This document shows, piece after piece, positions 34,646 to 47,641 of a DNA stretch of 64,000 nt. Positions within the stretch are counted from its first letter, which is position 1; every line of letters starts with the position of its first letter. The translations under genes were made by a program, and so were the position numbers. The notes beneath the pieces are model-generated. The model ran no database searches, was not told where the DNA came from, and was given only the letters and a program-made list of their open reading frames with translations. This DNA is from Arabidopsis thaliana (Eukaryota; Streptophyta; Magnoliopsida; Brassicales; Brassicaceae), in NCBI RefSeq assembly GCF_000001735.4, contig NC_003076.8, positions 24,927,835-24,991,834 of the forward strand, read 5' to 3'.

Positions 34646-34770
34646 TAAGCGGAGCAGTAATAGGGCATCTTTCTATTGGCAGGCGACTTGGCTATTTGTA
34701 TCTTTTGTGTTCTTGACTATTGGCTATGTCACTTGCCAAAGGAGAGTTGCCCTGTCACTGCTTCCGCTTA
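34646..34770 (+). ncRNA. MIR399C: MIR399c precursor; mature miR399 at 34734-34754
   Basis: The stretch folds into a long hairpin. The 5' arm TAAGCGGAGCAGTAATAGGG pairs with the 3' arm running to CTGCTTCCGCTTA. The 21-base mature miRNA begins TGCCAAAGGAGAG and ends TTGCCCTG at 34734-34754, which is the miR399b/c sequence. The opposite strand (miR399*) is at 34663-34683, starting GGGCATCTTTCT. miR399 cuts PHO2/UBC24 mRNA during phosphate starvation, which raises phosphate uptake and root-to-shoot movement; it also travels in phloem. Position between ZIP12 and AGL42 agrees with MIR399c (At5g62162). Three P1BS motifs upstream explain phosphate control. A 69-codon frame crossing this region (34,575-34,784) is incidental. 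Confidence 0.96.
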
Positions 34771-37240
34771 AACACAGTCTATAACCGGTTCTGCTAATAT
34801 CAATCCTTCTTTTGGACATGTCCAAAGCCGAGATTGATTGATAGAGAATTGGTCTCTCTGGCTACAAAACTAGTGCGGTTCTCTCGATTTAAGTTTTAAT
34901 AGCATTCACTTTGCACATTGCATCTTTCACATCAAATTTCCATTTCATCAACCATCTAAACCTCTTTGTTAGCTTTGATATAAGCAACGATCTAAAGTCT
35001 AAAAACCATTAATCCTCTGAAAAAAAAGACAATTTCGATGGTTCTATTATGTTTCTCCAATGCAGAAATTGTATCGTCTGAATTATAGTAGATTTTTTCT
35101 AGACTAAAGTGTAAACCAAGACGAATCTGCACTAACAAGACACACCAATAGACTTTACAGAGAAAGGTTACGAGTTTTGAAAATATTAACGGACCATAGT
35201 CATCGCGAAGACAGTTGAAACGGCTGAATCTCTCCGATTTGCAGTATTTCGCTTCGGGAGTCAGAAAGCAGAGGTTGAAGGCAAACGCCGCTAACGTAAA
35301 CCTTCTCTTTCAGGTGGAATCTCTATTAAAAGGCTTTTGGGCCTTATTTATAGTCTTGTATCTCAATAGGCCTTTGGAGTTTGGGCTTAATTATCTAAAT
35401 CGGCCTTTGGACTTATCCAAAATATTTTATTCAACTGCTTGAACGTCTCCCTTACATATCGACCATTTCATTTTTTAAAAAGATCCAACATTTGGTGAGG
35501 AAATCCAAAAATCGAATATCCAATCAGTATTAAACTAAGACTTATTGCCCAAATTGTATACTAATTCAGTTGGAACGGTAATCGAACAAGTGAAACGAAT
35601 CAGTGCGAGACACGTGACAAAGCACTGACATAGTACGATGATGTCGATGCCAATTTTCAACACTGTTTTCTTTTTGGCGTGGGCCTTTTCGATACTGTTT
35701 CATCTCCTCTCGTTTTCTCCTAAGATTAAAAATAATAGAAAGAGGACAATGTATTATTATTCTCTTAACTCATAGACATAATGACACGTAGTAGGTTCTC
35801 TAGTTCCTATCTTTTGATTTCTGTTAACGACTATGTTCATTAGGAGCTACTAGTCACAATGCCTTCAATTAATTTTAACAACATATTTTAGCTACGAGCT
35901 TGTCGAGAAATCAGTTTGTTAATACTATTAAAAAAATAGTATTCACGAAAATTTTGAAATTCTCTACTAAATTTTTATTAAATCACAAAACTTTTAAAAT
36001 TGACCCCATTTAAATTGACTCCCACTAATCCTATAATTAAGTGTTATGTTCTCTAGTAATGACGACATCGTTAGAAATTCAAACACTAATAAATGATTTT
36101 ATTAATATTGCTCAAAGCCTCAAAGTCGTCCATCGATCTTCTCTCCCCCAAAATTTCCTATTTTAGCGGAGACTTTCCAAAATCCCTTGTTCTTTCTTTC
36201 CTCGTTAAGTTTGCCAAAATAGGGTAAAGAATATGTTTATCTCGTAGACCAAATGGATCTTCCTAATGCTTAATAGCTTTTTTATATATATATTTTAAGT
36301 TATATTTCGTACGGCTATTATTTTAATGCAACATTTGAACCTGCCACGATTGTCTTTTTTCTCAATTATATAAATAAAGGTTGAAATACTATAATTGGTG
36401 CACAGCTACAATAATTATGATATTTACTTCCGTAACGTGAAGGAGAAATATCTAATAAATTACATTTTTATATAAAAACTGTACTAACTTACTTAAAATG
36501 AGAGTGAAAATACTAAATCGTATGAATATTACAGTAGTATTTAATTACCATTTTATTGAAATTTGATATATATATATATATATATATAACCATATATTGG
36601 TATATACACACATTTTTGTTGACAAATAAATCAATTCTTATAACCAAGTTTGGTTGTTTTCCAGATAAATAAAATAAAAACAAGAATTATCCTGTTTCTT
36701 GTTTTGGCATCTAATTATCCTTTTGTATGTGGGGAGGAGAAGATATGGACACAAATTTAAAATACTCTATACATAATTTTTATTATTATCAAGAACAGAA
36801 ATGAAAATAAGAATGGCATCATTTTATTGTGACCCATAAAACAAAAAAGAAAAGTGATAAAACATAAAAAAAAACTTTCTATAAAAAAAAAAAACATTAA
36901 GAAACTTGCCCCTTCCTTCTCTCACAGATCATTCTAGGGCTCCTGACAGAAAAACCAAATACCTTTTCCTCTTTCCATTTTTGTAGAATTTCAAATCTTT
37001 CTTTCCTCAATCTTTCACAATGATCTTTTCCTGTGAAGTTCTTGATTTTAAATCACCCTTTCTTCACTACTAGCTTATCTCTTCTTCAATTTTCTCTACC
37101 GACATTCAATTACTCTCCCTATTCGGTGAGATCTCTCTCTCTCTTTTATGACTTTGGTTATGATGACTGGTCACTGGCTTGTTTAGGGTTTCAATCTTTA
37201 CAGATCTTGTGGCAGAAAAAATCAAGTCAAAGCAAGAAAA
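34771..37240. other. Intergenic: MIR399c downstream flank and AGL42 promoter
   Basis: About 2.5 kb of AT-rich DNA. A (TA)n tract is at 36,566-36,588. The AGL42 leader probably begins after 36,900, where CT-rich sequence starts. I found no gene. Confidence 0.45.
36566..36588. repeat. (AT)n microsatellite
   Basis: Eleven AT units without interruption in the distal AGL42 promoter. Such tracts vary in length between accessions. Confidence 0.85.
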
Positions 37241-40200
37241 ATGGTTAGAGGAAAGATAGAGATGAAGAAAATAGAAAACGCAACGAGTAGACAAGTGACT
37301 TTCTCAAAAAGAAGAAATGGTTTGTTGAAGAAAGCTTATGAGCTCTCAGTACTCTGCGATGCTCAACTCTCTCTCATCATCTTCTCCCAGAGAGGAAGGC
37401 TTTATGAATTCTCTAGCTCTGAGTATGTTTTCTTCAATTTCTTCTTGATTCTTTTAATTCATCTTCTTTTACTTTTCCGATCGTACTTTTTTTGGGGGGT
37501 TAATTAGGCTTTTAGGTCATGTGTTTGTGTCTGTTCTGATTTATTTTCTGAATCGTTATTGACTAAAGCAACCTTCTCAGATTTTGGTACTTGAGAGATT
37601 CGATCCTTGTCTGAATCCTAAAGATTTCTTTCTTCTCTTCCCCTATCAGTCTAATTTCATTTTTCTATTTTTATAATAGTCATTTGGTTAGAAATCTAGA
37701 CAAACTCCTTTTTTCTGATCTACCAAAACTTTACATCCAAACTAAATTGTGTGCGTATATATTGATATATGTGTGTGTATGTTTCTAGGGTTTCCAAATT
37801 CTTGAAAGTATATATGAACAGAAAACAACATCGGAAGTAGATCTAAATGGGATTTATTCTATAATTTGATGATTATTTATTGTGATCCGTACCAAGTTGC
37901 ACATATTTTTACCCATTTCTTTGGTGATAATATAAAATAAGTTTACTTTTTCTTGCCCCTAGTTAATTAGGTTGTGTACTATCGTTTTTGGTTTTCGTTA
38001 TGTCTTTATTTGGGCTCTACTTTTGCAGCCATGTAGTAATAATGCTTGCTCTTCCTCGTTTGATTCAGGTGTCCAGTGCATACATAGTTCCCTATATATA
38101 TATATGTTTAACACATTCACATCCTTAAGTTTTTGCTATAATCAATGTTAGAACCAAGTAGCTAAAGTTGTGATTTGTTATTCTCTATAGTAATATATAT
38201 TGTTGATTAGAGGTTTCCTAATGGGTTAATGGATCTAGATTCAATTATTTGATGTGAGAAAAAAAAGAGTTCAATAAATGGACAAAAAAGGGCCCGGTGA
38301 ATCATAGGGCATGGATTTGAATAGTTACCTAGCTATAGAGATATTAACCAACAGCAAAGAAGATATTGTAGTACAATCTAAGAATCATACTACAGTCAAA
38401 CAAAATTTTCATATCTCGTTGCGATAAGATGTTATTTCAAATATAGTAGAGCTATAGATAAAACAAATACGAAGATAAGTACGTTAGTTCATATTTCTGA
38501 AAATATATGTCTATTTTTGATCATCAGTATGCAGAAGACGATCGAACGCTACCGCAAGTACACAAAAGATCATGAAACCAGCAATCACGACTCACAAATT
38601 CACTTGCAGGTTTGTTAGCAAACTCTTTTTTTTTCACTTGATGACTTTCACGGTTTTATCCTTGGTAAAAATAATCAAACTTAAACTTTACATGATTTCC
38701 ATGCTATTGATATTAGACTGTGGGCTTCCAACTTAAAACCAATTGGCAATAGGTGGAGAGACCCATATCTTATATATACCACTTAAGATCCTACTCAACT
38801 TCCGATGTGGGACATTGTCCCTAATAATTGATTCTTTGACTTTCAATGGCCAACAAAACCAAATCTTATGAGATCAATTACTACATCACAAAACAACTGA
38901 TGGATCGATGGTCACAAAGATTACATACTGATCTGTTTTACTTCTTTTGCATCCTATGATTTTATTTTGTGGGCGTATTGTAGCAATTGAAACAAGAAGC
39001 AAGCCACATGATAACAAAGATTGAACTCCTTGAGTTTCACAAGCGGTATAATGTCTTAGACTTTTTGTTTCTTTTTCTTTTCGTTGCTACTTCTCTTAGA
39101 TCACAATCTTGATTATTATTCCTTTAATTTCATTTACGGTATTTTGTTTCGTTTTATATATAAAACCATATAAGCTTAGACTTTTTAACCAAACTTTCTT
39201 TATTAATTGTAGATCCATATCCTTAAGACTTCATTAACCATTTTTTATTTATTTCAATACTATAATTTTTAACCTTTTTGTTAGTATTTCAAGAATTTTT
39301 TTTATAAAATTTGAAACCTTTAGTCGTTTAGATTTAAAAGTCCTTTTAGTTGTTTCCGTATGTAAAGGTACGCATGTAATCAAAGACCATACTATAGTAA
39401 TATCATTAATGTATTTGTTAGTGATCTCAAATAGGAGAACTACTTTGGAGATTTACAAAATTTGTTCATGAACCCTCCTCTGCGTGTGTATAGGAAGCTA
39501 TTGGGACAAGGAATTGCTTCTTGTTCTCTAGAAGAGCTTCAAGAAATCGATAGTCAACTCCAAAGAAGTCTGGGAAAGGTCCGAGAAAGAAAGGTACATA
39601 TACTTCATCACTATCTAATTGGTATATGATGATGATCTAATGTAACTATACAACACATATTGACTTGAATAATCTCCATCTCAGTCATCAAGTTATAGTC
39701 CTCATTTAGATATGAACTTGAACACAGATCTTTGCAACCATTTAGCGTCATATCTCAACCAATATACTAACATTGATCAAGAGTCAAGTCACATGTGTGT
39801 TTGTATATTAGTGTTGTTATCATGGAAATGAAAAAAAAAGTTGGACAAAATGTTTTATAGGCTCAATTGTTCAAGGAGCAGTTGGAGAAACTAAAAGCAA
39901 AGGTTTGATACATTATGTTATAATATAAGATATGTATATCATACATGCAATTTTTTAACTAGCTTTTTTATATGAAATTGGTGAAAGAGTGTCGGTTGTG
40001 TTTCAGGAGAAACAATTGTTAGAAGAGAACGTCAAGTTACATCAAAAGGTGACCCATCTCTCTTTACAATTCACATATTTAGAATTGTATATACCAATAC
40101 TAATTCAACTGAAATTTACATATATATCATATATGTTATGAATTGCTAATGCTTTAGTATGCTGAAAATATTACCCAAAGAACTCTGATTGTTTTTCGTC

Positions 40201-40603
40201 GGTTGATTTTTTACATTTTTAGATTTTTTTTCTCCGGCAAAATCATTGTTAGAGATTATACGGTGCTATTCGGTAAAATTTGGTTCTCGTTCCAAGTTTT
40301 TTTTTTTTGATAAAGTATTTGATTAGTTTTAAGGATTTCAAAATTTAAGTTTGAGTTTGACTTTTTCAGTTGGTTTTGTTTACAACTTTTGGATATCATT
40401 TTTAACATTTTCTCCTAGAGATAAAATTATAAAATGATATGTTTTATGGTTGATGAAATTGCAATCTATGTCATGGACAGAATGTTATTAATCCATGGAG
40501 AGGATCATCGACTGATCAGCAGCAAGAGAAATACAAAGTTATAGATTTGAATTTGGAAGTTGAAACTGACTTATTCATCGGTTTGCCAAATAGAAACTGC
40601 TAG
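37241..40603 (+). CDS. AGL42: MADS-box transcription factor AGL42 (SOC1-like clade)
   Basis: Seven exons: 37241-37422, 38528-38609, 38984-39045, 39494-39593, 39861-39902, 40007-40048 and 40481-40603. Every phase closes and the product is 210 residues, as for AGL42 (At5g62165). Residues 1-60 are a MADS domain ([20 protein letters not shown], then [20 protein letters not shown]). A short I region and the K-box follow (about 75-170: [39 protein letters not shown]), then a short C-terminus ending [10 protein letters not shown]. The eight-part MIKC exon pattern with two 42-base exons 5 and 6 is classical. It binds CArG boxes as a dimer. The SOC1/AGL42/AGL71/AGL72 clade promotes flowering at the shoot apex and in axillary meristems, and AGL42 is also known as a root quiescent-centre marker. 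Intron 1 (1105 bases) is the usual place for MADS regulatory sites. Confidence 0.95.
38719..38830 (-). mobile_element. LTR-like (TRIM-type) fragment in AGL42 intron 2
   Basis: Read on the minus strand the segment has CAATGTCCCACATCGGAAG, then a TATA-like TATATATAAGATATGGG, then CCAATTGGTTTTAAGTTGG and a closing AAGCCCACA. This order (ATGTCCCACATCGG near the start, TATA box, AATTGGTTTTAAG near the end) recurs in LTRs of small plant retrotransposons of the TRIM type. I see only one copy and no internal region, so it would be a solo LTR or fragment, antisense to AGL42. The assignment rests on recall of the LTR signature, not on a search. Confidence 0.45.
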
Positions 40604-43065
40604 TAACATTATATAATATGTTTATTTATTTATCATGAAATATTCAAAATCATTCAATAAATTGTGAGGTAATGATTTGGGATAGTATTTTCTGAGTTGT
40701 TATAATTCTAGTCCTTATACAATTAAAGAGATATATATATACAGTATATTCAAAATCCTTCAACTAATTGTGGGGTATGATGTTCTTACACTATTCACAC
40801 TGTATTTGGAAGCTCATGTTAAGAAACATTCTTGGGTTCATACTTGGAATGTCCAGTCATCATCCAAAATCTAAAACAAATCTTCGGCCTAAGTTATGGG
40901 CTCCAATCGGCCCAATAAGGATCCAATGGATTATATTAATATACAGCCAACTACCCACCCATGGCCCACCAGTCTTTGTTGCAGTTTACTCGTTTGCAAG
41001 TACTGTATATTATAATCAGATACACAGAAGTTAGATACTACTAATTACTTGATAGGATAATATTAATACTCTAGTGTATAGGAGATAAATGCATCAGCTC
41101 ACGGTTAGCTGCTTAATTCTGCTGTATTTGAATTTTGAAATTCACTAACCTCGACCGTTGCTTTTGTAATAATAATCTATTCATTAGATAATTGTAATAA
41201 TTGAGTATGGAGAACATATACATTATCAACATGTAACCAGGAGTTTTAGAGAAAATAATCTTTTTTTTCTTCTCAGTAGCGGTAAATTTACCTTCAAGAC
41301 AAAATATTTATCGATTGTAAAATTATATATTAATCAACTCATCAAGTTATACTTCCAGTTGATGAAATTACTTGTATATTATATATCGAAATATTCAATA
41401 CATTTACATTCTCGTACACGTACATAGATTAGAGGAGCCATGCATATGGCTGATTCGTTTTATAGTCTTTCTAAGACTTTACATAGTATGCTTTTTAACT
41501 TTTACACTTTTTCCTGATTTTCTGTAAGTCCCTTTTGGCTTTCTATTGTAACCCAACATATAATAAGAAAGAAAAAAAAAAAGAAGAAGAGTAAATTAGA
41601 AGTGGAACCAAAGATAAATTATTCTCTTTTCTTAAAAGGGTCGCCTAACTGCATTTCCCTTGCATTTAACTTATTGTAAATTCATCTAAAATCTTTTCCA
41701 TAAACTTATTGTAATTTTACAACTAGAATTAGAATATTGCTAGTTTGTTACGGGCCATGATTTCAGTTTTAGCCAATTTATGGTTGAGCATTCCTTCGAT
41801 TAAAGGAAGAATGTCTTTATTTGCTAGCTATACGCACAGTGTACTTAAACATTCTCATGTTGAAATATGTGTAGTATCGAAACTAATTAGCTTTAAAAAT
41901 CTCAATGTCTAAATCTTCAACTTCATATATTATGTATAAAATATACTCCTTAGGGAAAATATTTCTTCACGTTTTCTTGATTTCGTTTTTCATTTAACTG
42001 TATCCGATCCAAGGTTACCGTACGCTCAAAGAGTACTCTCGGACACTTAGAATTTACACTATACATTTTAGAAAATAATATGCATACTCCCAAAAGTGGA
42101 CTGTACATGTTTTCAGTTACTTATTTAATATAACTCGACTATATATATGTTCATAGATTTGCCAACAAAACATTTAATTCCAACAAACTGGGTAGTCAAT
42201 TAATATTTGCTAGAAAAGATGCAAAGAGATTAGTTTATAAGAACATCATTTAATAGATTTTGGTCAACCTTTATCAACATCTTGATATCATATAGTAACG
42301 ATTAGTAAAAGAAAATGAAATTATTAAAAAAACATAAACGCCCATGTGACTTCGCTTAGTTTTTTTTTTTTTTTTTTTTTGCTGCTTATTTTGAATTTCC
42401 CGCTCAACGGTCGACAGATTAGTTGGACACCTAGACGACGACAAATATAATACATCTATACACTCGCTTACAACAACAACAAATACATATATCGAAAGGC
42501 AGTTTTGTCAATTATATATAGACATTTTATTTGACCAAAAAAGAAATAGACACTTAAATGTGGAAATCTGATGATACTCCAGTTGAGTATTATTTTTTTC
42601 TCTTATACAAGATAGATGTAAAATTTTGGATATTCCAGCATGTTATAATTAGCTAGAGTCATCCATGTTGATCTTGTTTGCTGTACAAAAATATATTTTA
42701 TTAAATAATTAGATATATCGGTTGTGAATTAGATTTTATTTCCAAAACAAATATATTAAGAATTTCATTAATAAAGTTATAAACGGCAAAAAAAAAAAAG
42801 TTATAAACGGTTAAAGTGTTTGAATTGTATGCTTTTATCTATCGCTCTAATTATTTTTTAGCTAGATAATGAGATTTCAATGCTTAAATTTATCTTGATA
42901 GTGCAAGTTTAATTGTAACTGTTTCAGGACTTCTGTAATGATAAGGTTTGTATGTGCAAGTGCAATGAAAGTAGAGTTACAATCTCGGCCACCGTAAGTC
43001 TGTGAACAAACACAAAACAAAGCAATTTCTTTGTCATGCAATACATATTTAACAAACTATATAAT
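40604..43065. other. Intergenic downstream of AGL42
   Basis: AT-rich DNA with the AGL42 3' UTR at the left and a T20-type tract at about 42,359-42,380. GGCCCA motifs near 40,910 and 40,965 resemble TCP site II elements but belong to no visible gene. An 88-codon frame at 40,768-41,034 is not supported. Confidence 0.4.
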
Positions 43066-43372
43066 TAGCGTGTTCTTTTAATGAACGCAGCGTCAGCGAC
43101 AACAAAGAAGAAAAACAGATCTGCGGCGAGAAAAAATACAGTGATTAGAGAATAACTGCCGCAGAAGATGTACGATGATGAAGATTGACGTGACGCTGCT
43201 TAATTTCAGCGATTCATTTGATGCAGTTGCAATTCATCGGCTATCATCGGCGACTCATCCAAAATTATTATTTTCAAGCTTTAATGTCGTTTTACTTACC
43301 TACTACTTCTCATGACACGTCGTTTCAGTCCGCTATTGCCGCTGTCGCAGCGTCAAATAAAAGAACACGCTA
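43066..43372. mobile_element. Small non-autonomous DNA transposon (MITE-like) with inverted ends
   Basis: The ends are perfect 15-base inverted repeats: TAGCGTGTTCTTTTA at 43066-43080 and its complement at 43358-43372. The inverted homology continues imperfectly about 20 bases inward (ACGCAGCGTCAGCGACA versus GACGCTGCGACAGCGGCA). The trinucleotide AAT flanks both sides, a possible target duplication; TA is an alternative reading. Inside there is no frame of useful length. The 307-base length and higher GC than the surroundings fit a MITE. I cannot assign the family. Confidence 0.75.
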
Positions 43373-45280
43373 AATGTATATGCATTCTAAATTGCATGAA
43401 TGGTGTCTTCATTACGACAGATGTAGCTTTAAACTTCACGTAAATGTCTCGGGTCCATGCAAAATCTATCTTTCGTCTTGTCTTTTTACTACTTTACAAG
43501 GTTCTCTTCACCTTTTTACTTTTCTCTTTTCTTTTTTTTTTCCTTAAAATATTTCTTTATATCTATCAGAAATATTCTTCTCTTACATTGCTTTGCTGTA
43601 ATTATTTGGACAATCGTCAGAATTATTTAAGCTCTCTGAGATGCACAAACTCTCATGACATGATAATAAGAACAAAGATACATAACAAGATTCCTCTCGA
43701 AATTTACGTACGTTTTTTTGTACCCATCGTCAACGTCATAATCGTCAAAGGTTTTTGAAAACTTGTTGCTTCATGGATGTATGCTAATTTTTTATTTTAC
43801 CATATTTTCAATACGTTTAACACATTCAAACTCATTAGGTCGAGAAAAAGTTGACATAGTCCATAAATATAACAAACAATCAAACAGATATGAATAATCT
43901 ATATAATAGGAATATGATCATGTATAATAGGAATATGAATATAACAAACAATCAACCAAAAAAAAAATGATCTATATAATAGGAAAGTAGTTACTGTAAT
44001 AGCTCATCAGTCATCACTAAACACATTAAAATGTAATCAATCAATTGTTCAAAATGGTTTATATATTTATCTAAAAACAAATTGAGATCATTTTGTCACA
44101 TCACCATAACTATAATGTCATATTTCTTTTGGAGTGAATAATTCTTTCTGCAAAAGTGTGATGTGTGTCACATCTTCAGAACTTTGAAACCTTTAACTGT
44201 TGTTTGTGTCAAATTAAGTGGGACTAAAGGGTAGATTCCAATTACCGGTAATTCTATATTTCTGAATATTTTTAATATGTTAGGCTTGCCTATTTCATTT
44301 ATATATTTTGTGAATTCAAAGCGAATGATTTTATTGGATAATTTTTTCAAAATAACTTGGATGATTTTGTAAATTTCCTTTGTTTGTTTGTAATTGGTCG
44401 GATGACATATTACAAATAATGAATCTAATTACATGCAATACACAAAGCATACGAGACCATAACACTCATCACATTCTTCATAGGACACCTTTACGTATAA
44501 AGTACATCAACAAAGACTCTGCACTACACCGACACTTTTGATAAACTTGCATTCACAATTCAGAAACTAAAATATGTTATCTGCAAATCAAATCATTATG
44601 GTCTCTAAACACTAAATATTTGAAGATATAATTCAAACTCATGTAAAAAAAGTAAGTTCAAATTTTCAGACAAAGACATGGCTAATATGGCAAAAAACAA
44701 ACAAAATGTTTTGGGCCCAAAGTTATTTTCTTCTCCTAAAACCACTAAAATAGTAAATAGTAAATGCTTCTCTAGTTTTCGTGTATAGTATTCAAAACTA
44801 GACGACTATTTCCGAATCTAGCTACGATATGATTTCAAATATTTCCAATAGACCCCATAATTCATCTTGACTAAGGATTCAATGTCATCAAATGCGTGAA
44901 AGAAACGTCTCTTGACACATCTTTTTTCCCCCTTATTGACACATCTTTATCGTCAAGATTTCATTACAAAAAGAATAGCCAACAACATAAAATCAAAATA
45001 TTCAAAACTCATGAATACTATTCTTTAGTCTACATAGCATATGCAAAACCCATGGGATGTTGGAATACGCGGGGGACAAAAACATCTGAAATTGACAGAT
45101 CTTTCTATCTTCTAACAAAAGAGCTCCACTTCGGTCCACACTCTACAATTTCAAAATTTTATTTTATTTATTTATAACGGCTACAAAAGTATTTGAAAAT
45201 TAATATAAATAATCTATATATTAAAAAAAGATATCTCTATACAAAGAAGAACCAGTAAATGTCTGCCATGTGGAATTCTT
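43373..45280. other. Intergenic between the MITE and the TRM25-like gene
   Basis: AT-rich spacer. A 104-codon frame at 43,444-43,758 consists of low-complexity hydrophobic residues (T-rich DNA) and lacks a cysteine pattern. No feature is called. Confidence 0.4.
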
Positions 45281-47641
45281 TTATCCACGTGGAAGCCTTA
45301 ATCTCAATGAGGACGAGTCGTGGTGGGACCCCACATTTGTAGAGTATCTCGTCACGTGAACACCCCACGTGCCACTGACATCATCGTTACGTTTCAGCGG
45401 CGCCGTTTTGACCATCCACGTGGCTAAATAATCCGTCGTCGTTTCAGTCACGAGTGTTTCAAAGATTCCTCTCTCGATCTCCGTGACGATTCCTTCGCCG
45501 TCTTCTTCAAACGCCGATTCAATCTCCGGGAAGTCCCCGGCGACGAGAGCGTCGATATCTTCTAGAACCAAACACTTTGCTAACGGAAACCGCTCGATTC
45601 TCCGAGATAACTCGTCGATTAGCTCCGATCCCTTTAGATTCCTCTGAGACCGAATCGGGTAATGGCAAACCCAAGGTTTCAAATTTATGTGTGGCTTTAA
45701 GATATCGGCGAGGATTTCGTCTACTAAGTGGAAGAGTAGCTTTCTATTGCATCGAAGAGAGAGATTTTCCGGTGAATTTCTAGGTCTGGTTGATGTAACA
45801 GCGAAATGTTCGAGGAAGTAGAAGATTGATGGATCAAGTGGGTGTGAAGGAGAGAACCATTTAGCGTATGAGATTGGTGTGTCTCTGTCGATTCCTGTTC
45901 TTCTTAGGGTTCTTGTTATGTACTCTAATTCGCCGCCGGCGATTGGTGCAATGTGGTGTTGTGATTGGCTCGGAAAACTAGGGAGCTCTGATGATGATGC
46001 TCTGTTTCTTGGTGTTTGTGTTTCTCTGAGCTTTAAGTTTGACTGCAAAAACATGAATGAAACATTTAAATATTTAAACTTTGGATAAGGGAGGTAAAGA
46101 GAGTAAGTAGGTGTTTTGTACCGATTTGTGATGAGGTTGTGAATCTTTCTTCTTGATGGTGGGAACACTGGTGAAGTTGATGAGATGATTAATGGATAAA
46201 GGAGTTTTCTTGCTGGAAGATTTGTCTCCTTGGATAAGAAGTAGATGACCATTGTTGTTGTTGTTGCTGTTGTTTATTGCTGGTGATCGAACAAACGGCT
46301 CTTCCTGCATTGATTGTGGCGGCTTCACTAATCTCGACTTGAAATTCTCTGGTTTCTTGCATTTCTTTGTAGATTTCCTCTGTTTTTCTTTCTCTGTTCC
46401 TTGTGGCTCTTCATGCACTGTTGGTAACCTGGTCTTGTCTTGAACCTTCATTGCTGTTGTTTCCAGAATCTTGGAAGCGACATTATTTGTCTGAAGTGAG
46501 GTTGGTTTTGTTTTGGGGACTTCCGTTAATCCCAATCTCGGGGATGATGATACATCATGAGTGATGATTGTGGTCTTAGAAGAAGCTTTCTTGGACTCAT
46601 GAACCTCTCTTGGTTGTGTTTCTTTGTTGGTTATATCAGTTCCCATTCTTCTTCTTCGGCTAACGTTCTCCTTCAACTGCATCACTATCTGTCTAGCATA
46701 CTCTCGTGGACTCCGATTCTCTTTATCTTCGTGTATCTCTTTGACCCTCGTGAGCCTGACATTGTTAATACCAGATTCTCTTTCAGGAAACACGTTGATG
46801 TTGTTGTCTCTGAGATGAAGTGAAGAACGTTGGTGTTCGTAACAGTTGACATCAACGGATCTCCTTCCAAGTGAAATCCTCGGTGTCTCGGGAAGAGAAC
46901 GTGTGCCTCCGTCGACAGAGTTTCTTTGGAGAGAATAATGTCTGTGTTTCTTTGCGTGAGAAGATCTTGTTGGTGTCTTGAGATCAATTAAGGTAGAAGA
47001 AGATGACGAAGATGGAGTAGGAGATGATCTGTAATTATCAGGAACAAGATCAAGACCCATGAGTCTAGCAACCAAAGTAGGTGTCTTTATGCTCGGAGAG
47101 TAAGTTTCAGTGGGTGTAAGAGATGCTGATGATGATCTTGCTTGTGGTTTGGTCTTGATTTTAATACCCATCTGGAAAAAACCATGATTAGGGTCAAAAG
47201 GAAGAAACTTTTGAGGAACCCAAGAAGATAAAAAAACAGAGTGGATAGTTTTAGTTTTATTCACTTACAGAGATATTTAAATTTCCATCTTTTCTGGTTG
47301 GTGAAAATGAAGTTTCCTCCTCCGTTGATTCCAAGCTGTTTCTTGGTGCATCTACGCCTGAATTTGATTTATAACAGAGAATCAAATAATGTAATGTAAA
47401 AGAGTGAAGAAGTGGGGAAGAAGATGATACCTTTGGGAAGATGAAGATGGTGGTGGTTAATAGGAAACTGTAAATGTTGAAAATCAAAAATGTTGAAGAC
47501 AGCACTCATGCATCCCGCCGCCGTTGCAGTATTTCCGGCGAGTGACGGCGGTGGCGGCTGCGTGGGTTTGATGTCTTCTTCCTTTGACTTGCTTGAGGAT
47601 TTCTTCTTCCCTCCGCCGAGCCAGGACCAGTCTCTTCCCAT
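45281..47641 (-). CDS. TRM25: TON1-recruiting-motif family protein (TRM25-like)
   Basis: Four exons, 47431-47641, 47269-47357, 46122-47171 and 45281-46042, all in phase, give 703 residues. I start at MGRDWSWLGGGKKKSS; the ATG five codons upstream (MTKQK) is possible. Residues 134-140 are VARLMGL, a motif shared by LONGIFOLIA/TRM proteins. The middle is Ser/Lys/Arg-rich and disordered with an Asn run. The C-terminus (about 480-700) fits the DUF4378/TRM M2 region: LEYITRTLRRTGIDRD, NRKLLFHLVDEILADIL, then EIERGIFETLVTETTTDYLA. TRM proteins bind TON1 and/or microtubules and shape cortical arrays and cell elongation. Locus probably At5g62170. The number 25 is from memory and is less sure than the family. 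Confidence 0.85.

Noticed and set aside
34575-34784. 69-codon plus-strand reading frame
   Set aside because: It overlaps the miR399c hairpin, and its bases are explained by the stem. There is no domain or signal peptide.
40768-41034. 88-codon frame after AGL42
   Set aside because: No recognisable domain and no codon bias. It lies in the 3' flank of AGL42 and is crossed by GGCCCA-type regulatory motifs.
43444-43758. 104-codon hydrophobic frame
   Set aside because: It comes from T-rich DNA and has no cysteine pattern, domain or promoter. The Phe/Leu content is that expected from composition.
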